A stretch of 7,327 bases of DNA from Parvularculaceae bacterium (GTDB lineage Bacteria; Pseudomonadota; Alphaproteobacteria; Caulobacterales; Parvularculaceae), in contig JACADX010000069.1 of assembly GCA_013389125.1 (NCBI GenBank), positions 1 to 7,327 of the forward strand, read 5' to 3'. The translations under genes were made by a program, and so were the position numbers. The notes under the pieces were generated by a model, which made no database searches, was not told where the DNA came from, and saw only the letters and a list, made by a program, of their open reading frames with translations. How positions within the stretch are numbered: position 1 is the first letter of the stretch; each line of letters opens with the position of its first letter. Shown here one piece after another: positions 1 through 5,952 of this stretch.

Positions 1-159
1 GACTTCACCCGTCGCCGCCGCAGCTGCGTCAGCAGCTTCACCTGCTTCTTCCGCAGCGTTCTCGACCGCAGCTTCGGTTTCCGCGTTCTTCTTCGCACAC
101 GCCGTCAACCCGCCTGCGGCGAGCGAAACGGCCAACAAAATCAACCACTTCTTGCTCAT
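1..159 (-). CDS. Small Ala/Glu-rich lipoprotein, partial (C-terminus beyond left edge)
   Basis: The gene begins with ATG at 159-157 and stays open to base 1, giving 53 codons; its stop lies outside the window. The N-terminus is a typical bacterial lipoprotein signal: two lysines (K3, K4), a hydrophobic stretch from W5 to G17, then the lipobox L-T-A-C with the lipidated cysteine at C21. The residue after the cysteine is Ala, so the aspartate-type inner-membrane retention signal is absent, which would favour the outer membrane if the usual rule holds. After C21 the visible part is low-complexity, rich in Ala and Glu (for example N-A-A-E-E-A-G-E-A-A-D), as in small entericidin-like or spacer-type lipoproteins. 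An AAGGA ribosome binding site lies a few bases upstream, on the minus strand. It diverges from the lipoprotein gene at 468. The function is unknown. Confidence 0.8.
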   Translation of the reverse strand, partial: MSKKWLILLAVSLAAGGLTACAKKNAETEAAVENAAEEAGEAADAAAAATGEV

Positions 160-235
160 GATCCTTGCACCCCTGCTGGCGCCGTCGGGAATTCGGCGGC
201 GGAATCGAGGCGGTTTTGTCAGATTTTGTTTGCGC

Positions 236-241
236 CGTCAA
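236..241 (-). promoter_or_regulatory. Possible -35 box for the leftward lipoprotein gene
   Basis: Read on the minus strand, 241-236 is TTGACG, a good match to a sigma-70 type -35 box. It lies about 80 bp upstream of the ATG at 159. The expected -10 position, 16 to 17 bases further on, is ACAAAA or CAAAAC, which is a weak match. The call therefore rests on one box only. Confidence 0.3.
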
Positions 242-278
242 AGCGTTGCTGAGGTTAATGCTTGGAAAGCTCAACCCG

Positions 279-293
279 GAAATCGCCGATTTC
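279..293. promoter_or_regulatory. 15-bp perfect palindrome, candidate operator
   Basis: GAAATCG and CGATTTC form 7-bp arms around a single central C. It lies in the 308-bp region between two divergent lipoprotein genes, about 120 bp upstream of the left ATG and 175 bp upstream of the right one. Its near-even A/T content stands out from the GC-rich surroundings. A second, shorter inverted repeat, GCGGTT-TTC-AACCGC, follows at 315-329. The first is a reasonable site for a dimeric regulator; no binding protein can be named. The rest of 160-467 shows no convincing gene or complete promoter. Confidence 0.35.
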
Positions 294-467
294 TCGAATA
301 AAAGGGGGCGGATTGCGGTTTTCAACCGCGACGTGAAGCCTGCGCAAGGTTGGCGAGGCGTCGTGACGCACCTTGCAACAAGTCACGCTTGCGCGGCGCC
401 GGCGCGACGCTGGCCTTCAGGCGCAAAGCGCGCGAAAACTCCCGCGCTTCTTGGGAGGAGATCGCCA

Positions 468-1292
468 ATGCGGCCAGCTGTCATCGCCTTGCTCGTACTT
501 GCCGTCGCCTGCGGGCGAAAAACCGAAGCCCCGGTCGAAGCGTCGGCCGCCGCCGAGACTGCAAAGCCCGCGCAAGCTGCCGAAGACGCAGCACCGGCGC
601 GTCTTGACGATTCGTGGCCGGCGAATTTTCCAAAACCGTCCGTTGACTACGCCGGCGTCTATGATTTCGGCGCGGCGGGTGAAATGACGGAAGTGAAGAT
701 CGCCTCGTCGGGCGCAAAGCAGCGCATCGCGCTTCCGCCAGGGGCCGCGTTCGGCGGTGCGAACGGCCAATGGTCGCAAGTGATGCTCACCGAAGGCGCA
801 GGCGCGACGATGATGATGTGGCCGGAAGGCGAAGGCGCGCCGAAGATCGCAACGACGATGTCGCGCGCCGATCTCGGCGCCGCCGCTTCGGCGTTCGGCG
901 TCGACGCCGCGCGCCAGGCGCGCGCGCAAAAGACGGGTACGGATGAAGTCGCCGGCGAGGCCTGCGCGGTTTATGAAATCGCCGCTGAGGCGCAAGGCGA
1001 TGCGCCAGGGAGCGCGTGCGTGACGCGCGACGGCATTCCCTTGCGGGTCGTCAGCGGCGGGCGGACGGTGATGCTCGCCAAGTCCATCTCGCGCGGCGCG
1101 CAAGATCCTGCGCTGTTCGCGCCGCCTGCCGGCTATGAAGTCGTCGACATGGGCGAATGCATGCGGCTCAGCGCGGAAATGATGGACGCGGTCAAGTCGG
1201 GCGCGATGCCCGACATGTCGGTGATGGGGCCGAAAATGGAGAAATGCCGCGCCGTCAGCGAAAAAATGGGTTCGATGGTCGGCGCGCAATAG
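468..1292 (+). CDS. Outer-membrane-type lipoprotein with Met-rich C-terminus, 274 aa
   Basis: The protein starts M-R-P and runs through a short hydrophobic signal (A4-V13) to a lipobox-like A-V-A-C with the lipidated cysteine at C15. An Ala/Glu/Pro-rich linker follows to about residue 45, as expected for a tether to the membrane. The globular part (about 48-227) ends with a pattern seen in LolA-like or DUF4412-type periplasmic proteins: G-E-A-C (C166), then A-C-V-T-R-D-G-I-P-L-R (C184), and a P-A-L-F-A-P-P-A-G-Y close. C166 and C184 could form a disulfide, and C231 and C260 another. From residue 228 the tail is rich in methionine, with ten Met in about 48 residues. The start was chosen because GGGAGGAG at 453-460 sits 7 bases before this ATG and the signal begins here; the open frame extends upstream to 165 but lacks these marks. 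The family assignment is from memory and tentative; the function is unknown. Confidence 0.82.
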   Translation: MRPAVIALLVLAVACGRKTEAPVEASAAAETAKPAQAAEDAAPARLDDSWPANFPKPSVDYAGVYDFGAAGEMTEVKIASSGAKQRIALPPGAAFGGANGQWSQVMLTEGAGATMMMWPEGEGAPKIATTMSRADLGAAASAFGVDAARQARAQKTGTDEVAGEACAVYEIAAEAQGDAPGSACVTRDGIPLRVVSGGRTVMLAKSISRGAQDPALFAPPAGYEVVDMGECMRLSAEMMDAVKSGAMPDMSVMGPKMEKCRAVSEKMGSMVGAQ

Positions 1293-1313
1293 CGCCGGCG
1301 AAGGCCGCCGGCG
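1293..1313 (+). terminator. GC-rich hairpin just after the lipoprotein stop
   Basis: CGCCGGCG occurs at 1293-1300 and again at 1306-1313, separated by AAGGC. The octamer is self-complementary, so the two copies can pair into an 8-bp stem with a 5-base loop, beginning directly after the TAG stop at 1290-1292. No T-tract follows closely (the nearest, ATTTT, starts at about 1328), so it would be an imperfect intrinsic terminator or a 3'-end stabilising hairpin. Confidence 0.4.
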
Positions 1314-1352
1314 GCGACCTCGTCCGCATTTTCCGAATTGCAGGTCGGGAAG

Positions 1353-1373
1353 CGCCGCCTAGAGCTTCGCGCC
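1353..1373. repeat. 21-bp direct repeat, copy 1
   Basis: This copy begins CGCCGCCTAGAG and ends CTTCGCGCC. It is identical over 21 bases to the copy at 1453-1473, and the two start exactly 100 bp apart. It lies in the intergenic region between the converging lipoprotein and methyltransferase genes. Flanking bases on both sides differ from those of the second copy. Confidence 0.85.
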
Positions 1374-1424
1374 TCGATTCGGAATGAGGGCGCACACTCC
1401 AGGCTTTGATTTGCGCGGCGTTCT

Positions 1425-1452
1425 TGCGCAAAACCGCGCACACTTTTGCGCA
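1425..1452. terminator. Inverted repeat downstream of the methyltransferase operon, possible terminator
   Basis: TGCGCAAAA at 1425-1433 and TTTTGCGCA at 1444-1452 form a perfect 9-bp stem around a 10-base spacer. It lies 22 bp beyond the stop of the leftward methyltransferase gene. A competing stem also exists: TGCGCGG at 1412-1418 with CCGCGCA at 1434-1440. Neither is followed by a T-tract in either direction, so a role in transcription end or mRNA stability is an inference. Confidence 0.35.
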
Positions 1453-1473
1453 CGCCGCCTAGAGCTTCGCGCC
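1453..1473. repeat. 21-bp direct repeat, copy 2
   Basis: Exact second copy of the 21-bp sequence at 1353-1373. It ends one base before the TAA stop codon (1475-1477) of the leftward methyltransferase gene, so it forms the first 3' untranslated bases of that operon. Confidence 0.85.
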
Positions 1474-1474
1474 A

Positions 1475-2542
1475 TTATCGCTTTTCAAAATGCGTGATCT
1501 TGGTGAGGAAGGCGGTCGTTTCGCCGAGCCGCCGAAGCCCCGCCGCCGCAAAATGCCGATCGAGATCAAGCCGGCAATAGCTGTCGTAATAGGGCTCATG
1601 GAAGCCGCGCGGAAAATTCTCGAGGAGCGTGTCGAGCCCCGGCTCGTCGCCGTATTGAATCGTGTCGACAAGGATGAACGCGCCGCCCGGACGCAAGACG
1701 CGGGCGATTTCGAGGGCGACGTCGGCGCGGATTTTCGGCGGCAGTTCATGAAAGAGATAGACCGCTGTCGCGATGTCGAATGACGCGTCGACAAGTCCTG
1801 TCGCTTCCGCCTTCGCTTCAACGAAACGGACGCTGCGGAAACGCGCGAGCGCGGTTCGCGCCTTTCCAAGATAAGCGGGCGAGAGGTCGAGCGCCGTCGC
1901 GCGAAGGTAAGGCCAATTGTCGAGAACGCTTTCGAGAAAGCCGCCGGCGCCGCAGGCAAGGTCGATAAGGTCGGCGCTGGCGCAATCGCGACCCTTGAGG
2001 GCGCGCCGTATGAATGGAAGCGCCTGACGCCGCATCGCGGCGGCGGCGCCCGTGAACAGCGTTTCGACCTGCATGTCGTAGCGCTCCGCCGACGCCGCCG
2101 ACAGCCAGCCGTCGGTCTGGAAATGGAAGTTCTGGAGGTAATAACGCGGATATTTCTCCGCGGCGCCTGCCCGCATCACCTCCGAGTGGCCGTTCGCATG
2201 TTTGCGCCGCGCGACTTTTTCAGTGTCGGAGAGATAGTCGCGCGAAAGCGCCGCGAGCCTCTTGAGCGAAGGCAGGCGCCTCAACTCGACCGGCATTCGA
2301 TATTCGCCAGTTTCGATGTTCTTCCAGTCAACGCGGAACAGCGCGCGGAACGATTCCTTGAGGCGCGCGCGGTCGAGCGGCGCGAATTCCTCCGCATAGG
2401 GCGCCTCGCCGGGCCGCGTCAGCGGTCCCATGCGGCGCCGGCCCGCGAAATAATGGGCCGTATACCAGGCGACGCGCGCAACTTGCGATGCGCCGTAAAA
2501 AGCGCGTTTGACGCCGGTCGTCGCGAATGAGGCGCGCGGCAA
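1475..2542 (-). CDS. Class I SAM-dependent methyltransferase, substrate unknown, 355 aa
   Basis: The C-terminal half is a Rossmann-type SAM methyltransferase: motif I D-L-A-C-G-A-G-G at 194-201, the acidic residue ending strand 2 in A-L-D-L-S (D218), motif IV-like S-F-D-I-A-T-A-V-Y-L-F-H-E-L-P at about 253-267, and R-V-L-R-P-G-G-A-F-I-L-V-D near 285-297. This resembles the UbiE/Methyltransf_11 type. Before it lies an unusually long N-terminal region of about 185 residues containing Y-Y-L-Q-N-F-H-F-Q-T-D-G-W-L-S (134-148), which looks like a conserved substrate-side element. The start is TTG at 2542-2540, only 3 bp after the stop of the RlmD-like gene; GGAAGGG in the end of that gene is a well-placed ribosome binding site, and the next in-frame Met (M38) would remove sequence that looks conserved. 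It is the last gene of the operon. The substrate could be a quinone, lipid or other small molecule; nothing visible marks it as an RNA enzyme. Confidence 0.85.
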   Translation of the reverse strand: MPRASFATTGVKRAFYGASQVARVAWYTAHYFAGRRRMGPLTRPGEAPYAEEFAPLDRARLKESFRALFRVDWKNIETGEYRMPVELRRLPSLKRLAALSRDYLSDTEKVARRKHANGHSEVMRAGAAEKYPRYYLQNFHFQTDGWLSAASAERYDMQVETLFTGAAAAMRRQALPFIRRALKGRDCASADLIDLACGAGGFLESVLDNWPYLRATALDLSPAYLGKARTALARFRSVRFVEAKAEATGLVDASFDIATAVYLFHELPPKIRADVALEIARVLRPGGAFILVDTIQYGDEPGLDTLLENFPRGFHEPYYDSYCRLDLDRHFAAAGLRRLGETTAFLTKITHFEKR

Positions 2543-2545
2543 GGC

Positions 2546-3829
2546 TCAGCCCTTCCGGAAAATCCCGACGAGTTCAACGTGGGCGGAATAGACGAATTGG
2601 TCAACCGGAACGACGTGCGACAGCCGGTAGCCGCCCGACACGAGCAAGACGGCGTCCCGCGCGAACGTCTTCGGGTTGCACGAGACGCCGACGACGAGGG
2701 CGACGCCGCTTTGCGCGATCGCCGTCGCCTGCGCTTCAGCGCCCGCGCGCGGGGGATCGAATATGAGCGCGTCGAAGCCCTTAAGCTCCTTTGCTGAAAG
2801 CGGCCGCTCGAAGAGATCGCGCGCCTCGACCTTGACCGGATTAATGTTCAAACCCTCGCGCTGTGCGGCGCCGGCGGCCGTCGCCAGCGCGGCAATCGCG
2901 GCGCGGTCCGCATCAAACGCGCTGACGGTCGCCGTCCTGGCGAGCGGGAGCGCAAACGCCCCGCAGCCGGAAAAAAGATCGGCGATTTTCCTCGATTCCG
3001 CGAGCGCCTCTTTTACAAGACCGATCAGCGCCGCTTCGCCCTCCCGGCTCGCCTGCAGGAAAGAGCCCGCAGGCGGCGTCACGGCGAGGCCGTCAAAGCG
3101 GACGACCGGCGCGGCGAACGCGACGATAGGCTCGTCGTTGACGGTCATCCGCACGATTCCCGCCCGGCGCGCCGCTTCGATGAGCGCGGCGCGTCCTCTC
3201 CCTTCAGGCGTTCGGATCTTGCCGATCGCGACAGCGTCAAGGCCGTTTTCGCACTGCGTGACGGAAAGATCGAAGGCGCCGGCGTCGATTGTTGCGGCGA
3301 GCGCGCGCAGCGCCTGGAGCATGTCGGCGAGATTCCTGTCGAGGATGAGGCAGTCCTCAAGATCGACGATTTCCGACGCGCGGCGCGCGTTAAAACCCAA
3401 AATCGCGCAATCGCCAAGCTTTCTGACTGCAAATGTTGCGCGGCGGCGCGAGGCGGCGGGCGTTTCAAGGGTCGGCCGGACCTCCGCTTCGCCGAGCCCT
3501 TCACGAGCAAGCGCGTCGACGACCCGCGCGCGTTTCCAGTCGCGGTAAAACGCGCGCGTCACATGCTGAAGCGAACAGCCGCCGCATTGCCCGTAATGCC
3601 GGCACGGGGCCGCGGCGCGATGCGGCCCGGCCTCTTTCAGGGCGATGACCTCGCCGCGCCCGCCGCGAATGTCGATCTCGACGACATCGCCCGGCGCGGT
3701 CAGCGGCGCGTAGATGCGCGCGCCATCGACAATCGCAACTCCGTCGCCGGCCGCCGCGATTTCCGCGATACGGGCGACGGCGCGGCGCGGCGGCGTTTCG
3801 CGCGATCTATGCCGACTTGATCGCCCCAA
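2546..3829 (-). CDS. rlmD: 23S rRNA (uracil-5-)-methyltransferase, RlmD/RumA type, 427 aa
   Basis: This enzyme transfers a methyl group from SAM to C5 of a uridine in RNA; the E. coli relative RlmD modifies U1939 of 23S rRNA. An N-terminal TRAM domain (about 17-65) shows I-A-A-A-G-D-G-V-A and A-P-G-D-V-V. The iron-sulfur ligands are C76-x5-C82-G-G-C85 and C160 in L-E-D-C, matching the RumA spacing. The SAM site has D-L-F-S-G-C-G-A-F, and D-P-P-R-A-G-A follows. The catalytic nucleophile is C384 in V-S-C-N-P-K, and E419 in H-V-E-L-V is the likely general base (C389 and E424 in the 433-aa E. coli enzyme). The TTG start at 3829-3827 overlaps the end of tlyA by 23 bp; an in-frame TGA directly precedes it, so no longer start exists, and AGGGA lies about 9 bases upstream. 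The family is clear. The exact uridine is inferred, since single alphaproteobacterial enzymes may differ from E. coli RlmD, RlmC or TrmA. Confidence 0.92.
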   Translation of the reverse strand: MGRSSRHRSRETPPRRAVARIAEIAAAGDGVAIVDGARIYAPLTAPGDVVEIDIRGGRGEVIALKEAGPHRAAAPCRHYGQCGGCSLQHVTRAFYRDWKRARVVDALAREGLGEAEVRPTLETPAASRRRATFAVRKLGDCAILGFNARRASEIVDLEDCLILDRNLADMLQALRALAATIDAGAFDLSVTQCENGLDAVAIGKIRTPEGRGRAALIEAARRAGIVRMTVNDEPIVAFAAPVVRFDGLAVTPPAGSFLQASREGEAALIGLVKEALAESRKIADLFSGCGAFALPLARTATVSAFDADRAAIAALATAAGAAQREGLNINPVKVEARDLFERPLSAKELKGFDALIFDPPRAGAEAQATAIAQSGVALVVGVSCNPKTFARDAVLLVSGGYRLSHVVPVDQFVYSAHVELVGIFRKG

Positions 3830-4550
3830 TCAGAAATTCCCTGTTGCCGTCGCCGCCCTCGATCGGACTTTCGATGACGCCAGCGGGAGGCCAGCCCTCG
3901 CCTTTCAGCCACTCGCCGAGGGTGCGGGTCAAGGTGTCGAGCTCCGCATCGCTCGCCCTGGCGCGGCCGCCTTTGCCGATCTTTTCAGGCCCGAGCTCGA
4001 ATTGCGGCTTGACGAGCGCGATGAGGCGCGCGTTCGGCGCGGCAAGCGCCATCGCGAAGGGCAGCGCCTTCTTCAAGCTGATGAAGCTGACGTCACAGAC
4101 GATGACGTCGACGCTTTCCGGCACGAGCGCGCGCGTCAGGTCCTTCGCATGCGTCTTTTCAAGACTGACGACGCGCGAATCGCGCGCGATCCGCTCATGC
4201 AACTGACCAAATCCGACATCGACCGCGTAAACCTTCGCGGCGCCTCGCCGCAACAGCGCCTCCGTAAAGCCCCCGGTCGACGCGCCAAGATCAAGGCAGA
4301 TTCTTCCTGAGGGATCGATCTTGAAGGCCCGCAACGCGGCTTCGAGCTTCAGGGCCCCGCGCGACACGTAATCATGAACGTCGCCGGAAACCTCGAGCTG
4401 CGCATCGGCGGCGACTTCGGCGGACGGCTTGTCGAGGACCTTTCCGCCGATCCGAACAAGTCCCGCCTTGATCGCCGCTTGCGCCCGCGCACGCGAGGGG
4501 AAGGCGCCGCGCTCAACGAGCAGGAGATCGAGGCGATGTCTCGCGGTCAC
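3807..4550 (-). CDS. tlyA: TlyA family rRNA 2'-O-methyltransferase, 247 aa
   Basis: TlyA enzymes put a 2'-O-methyl group on cytidines of rRNA (C1920 of 23S, and in type II enzymes also C1409 of 16S); the old name hemolysin A is historical. An S4 RNA-binding domain covers about 6-62 (R-L-D-L-L-L-V-E-R-G, S-R-A-R-A-Q-A-A-I), followed by Y-V-S-R-G-A-L-K-L. The FtsJ-like Rossmann fold has the SAM motif L-D-L-G-A-S-T-G-G-F-T (86-96). The four catalytic residues appear as K68, D153, K181 and E238, nearly the same numbering as in the mycobacterial enzyme. Only nine residues follow E238, so it lacks the longer mycobacterial C-terminus, suggesting the shorter type I form acting on 23S rRNA only (inference). 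The start is GTG at 4550-4548, overlapping the stop of the regulator gene by four bases (GTGA), which suggests coupled translation. The tlyA-rlmD order is common in alphaproteobacteria, often behind dxs; here a regulator takes that place. Confidence 0.93.
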   Translation of the reverse strand: MTARHRLDLLLVERGAFPSRARAQAAIKAGLVRIGGKVLDKPSAEVAADAQLEVSGDVHDYVSRGALKLEAALRAFKIDPSGRICLDLGASTGGFTEALLRRGAAKVYAVDVGFGQLHERIARDSRVVSLEKTHAKDLTRALVPESVDVIVCDVSFISLKKALPFAMALAAPNARLIALVKPQFELGPEKIGKGGRARASDAELDTLTRTLGEWLKGEGWPPAGVIESPIEGGDGNREFLIGAIKSA

Positions 4551-5329
4551 TTCGGCTCAACTGCGCGGCTTTCCGCGCTTTCAAAGAACGCCGCGGTCGC
4601 CGCATCCGCCGGATACATGAGCTCGATGCGAATTTCGCTGGCTTCGACGTCCTGGACCGAGCCGAATTGCGCGATCGTCGAGAACAGGGAGAGGCGCCGG
4701 CCGTCGATGTTGAGCGTCGTCGGTATGACCGGCTGATTGAAATCGACGGCGCCGAGTTCGGCTGCGGCAAGGCGCGGATGCTCCGCAAGGCGCATCGCCA
4801 ACGCTTCAAGAGCAGCGTCGCCGCCGCGATGGGAAATCTCGGCTCGAAGGCGCAGCAGAGAGAGGAACGCCGTTTCCTCCCAGTTTTCGATAAGGCCGGT
4901 CGCCTCGACCGCTATGAGCAGCTCAACCATATTCGAAACAGGCCCCATCGGAGCAAAAAGCGCGTTCGCCGCTTCATTGGCGTCGATAATATTCCACGTG
5001 AGGTCGATCGCTACGCCAGGATAAGGCGCATGCCGTTCTAGGGTCATTGAAATTGCCTTTCGAACCGGCGCGAGATCCGGCGCATGCGCTGGGAGAACCG
5101 GGAACGCGGCCGCAAATCCCGCCAACTTCAGCGCCTCGTTCGCAGCGCCTTTAGGCATCCCAAGCGCGTTTGCGAGCTTAAGGATCATGCCGCGGCTCGG
5201 CGCCGCACGGCCGGATTCGAGGAAACTCAGATGGCGCGAGGATACGCCGGCCGCGAGCGCAAGTTCGAGCTGGCTAAGACGCCGAAGCTGGCGCCAGTCG
5301 CGCAAGACAGCGCCGAACTCCCTTTTCAT
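4547..5329 (-). CDS. XRE-family transcriptional regulator with MmyB-like ligand domain, 260 aa
   Basis: The N-terminal helix-turn-helix (about 5-60) is a clear XRE/Cro domain: L-R-D-W-R, L-S-Q-L-E-L-A, S-S-R-H-L-S-F-L-E-S-G-R-A-A-P-S. The rest (about 95-255) matches the MmyB-like ligand-binding domain: P-Y-P-G-V-A-I-D-L-T-W-N-I-I-D-A-N, N-M-V-E-L-L, an R-A-E-I region, and a late F-S-T-I-A-Q-F-G-S-V-Q-D-V that fits the conserved strand following N-x-D-G-R-R-L. Such regulators are thought to sense a small, perhaps fatty-acid-like ligand. It is cytoplasmic and probably acts as a dimer. The ATG at 5329 is the only suitable start in its frame; the upstream Shine-Dalgarno match is poor (AAGG too close). 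It is the first gene of the leftward operon, diverges from the membrane-protein gene at 5459, and lies next to a 17-bp dyad that is its probable operator. Its ligand and direction of control are unknown. Confidence 0.9.
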   Translation of the reverse strand: MKREFGAVLRDWRQLRRLSQLELALAAGVSSRHLSFLESGRAAPSRGMILKLANALGMPKGAANEALKLAGFAAAFPVLPAHAPDLAPVRKAISMTLERHAPYPGVAIDLTWNIIDANEAANALFAPMGPVSNMVELLIAVEATGLIENWEETAFLSLLRLRAEISHRGGDAALEALAMRLAEHPRLAAAELGAVDFNQPVIPTTLNIDGRRLSLFSTIAQFGSVQDVEASEIRIELMYPADAATAAFFESAESRAVEPK

Positions 5330-5385
5330 GCCTTGCGCCCCGTCATGAACCGACCCCGAGATTAGCGCCTTCGCGCGACAGCGCC

Positions 5386-5402
5386 ATTACCTCGGAGGTT
5401 AT
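5386..5402. promoter_or_regulatory. 17-bp dyad, candidate operator of the divergent XRE regulator
   Basis: ATTACCTCGGAGGTTAT is an inverted repeat centred on G5394: ACCTC and GAGGT arms are perfect, and the outer AT pairs continue the symmetry with one mismatched pair. It lies in the 129-bp region between the regulator (start 5329) and the membrane-protein gene (start 5459), 57 bp from each start, so one bound dimer could affect both promoters. No strong -35/-10 pair is visible; the best rightward candidate, TTGTTT at 5402-5407, touches the edge of the dyad but lacks a good -10. Confidence 0.6.
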
Positions 5403-5458
5403 TGTTTCTCGCCCGACGACGGCGGAAATCTGTCCTTCAATGAAAGAAGGAGCCCATG

Positions 5459-5908
5459 ATGTCGCCGAAAACAGCCGCCCTCCTTACCCGAATTAACGCC
5501 GTCGGCTTTGCGCTTTTCGCCTTGTTCTGGGCGGGCGCCGCTTTTCCCGGTCTCGACGGACCCGCCCGGTTCCTCCTCGACCTCTTAGACTGGCCGCTCG
5601 ACGGAACGCCGGGCGCGCTCGATCAATATGCGCGCTGGCTGAGCGCCATCGGCGCTGGGCTGACCGGCGCCTTTGCGACGATGTCGTGGTTTGTCGTGGC
5701 GCCAGCGATCGAGCGCGGCGATGTCACGGCGCGGAATGGCGCGCTCGCCGCGATCACGGTCTGGTTCCTTGCCGACAGCGCAGGGTCGATCGCTTCCGGC
5801 GTCGCCCCGAATGCCGCCTTCAATTCGGTCTTTTTCGGGCTTTACGCGGCGCCCTTGCTCGCGATGAGACCTTTCCGCGCCGCCGGCGATCAGGCGGCGA
5901 AAGGCTGA
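5459..5908 (+). CDS. Small integral membrane protein of unknown function, 149 aa
   Basis: Four hydrophobic segments suit membrane helices: about 12-30 (N-A-V-G-F-A-L-F-A-L-F-W-A-G), 60-82 (W-L-S-A-I-G-A-G-L-T-G-A-F), 95-113 (A-L-A-A-I-T-V-W-F-L-A-D-S-A-G-S-I-A-S) and 118-136. A short stretch with D41, D44 and D48 around W45 lies between helices 1 and 2, and W-F-L-A-D-S-A-G-S-I in helix 3 carries the only acidic residue inside a predicted helix (D106), making it the most likely functional spot. There are no cysteines. Two ATGs stand in tandem at 5456 and 5459; AAGGAG at 5447-5452 is 3 bases from the first and 6 from the second, so the second is preferred. The gene diverges from the XRE regulator and shares its dyad region, so it is a probable target. 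I recognise no named family. Confidence 0.8.
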   Translation: MSPKTAALLTRINAVGFALFALFWAGAAFPGLDGPARFLLDLLDWPLDGTPGALDQYARWLSAIGAGLTGAFATMSWFVVAPAIERGDVTARNGALAAITVWFLADSAGSIASGVAPNAAFNSVFFGLYAAPLLAMRPFRAAGDQAAKG

Positions 5909-5952
5909 AATGGGGGGATGGATCGCAAGCCGCAGCGCGCTAGAAGCGCCCC

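Noticed and set aside
396..405. GCGCCGGCGC palindrome upstream of the lipoprotein gene
   Set aside because: Short G/C-only palindromes are frequent by chance in DNA this GC-rich; nothing else supports an operator here.
165..467. N-terminal extension of the plus-strand lipoprotein by 101 codons
   Set aside because: The frame is open from 165, but a good ribosome binding site, a signal sequence and the lipobox all fix the start at 468. The extension is Arg-rich, shows no domain and would bury the signal peptide inside the protein.
417..1289. Long minus-strand frame (290 codons) opposite the lipoprotein gene
   Set aside because: Its product is extremely rich in Arg and His, as expected for the antisense of a GC-rich coding strand. 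The plus-strand reading has a signal peptide and family-like motifs.
1353..1473. CRISPR array or mobile-element ends from the 21-bp repeats
   Set aside because: There are only two copies, in direct orientation, with a 79-bp gap and no terminal inverted repeats, transposase or cas gene.
2676..3548. Plus-strand frame of 290 codons inside the RlmD-like gene
   Set aside because: The product is Ala/Ser/Arg-rich with no motif, while the minus-strand reading carries every catalytic and iron-sulfur residue of the RumA family.
3807..4550. Hemolysin or toxin role for TlyA
   Set aside because: The S4 domain and the K-D-K-E catalytic set identify an rRNA 2'-O-methyltransferase; the hemolysin label is historical.
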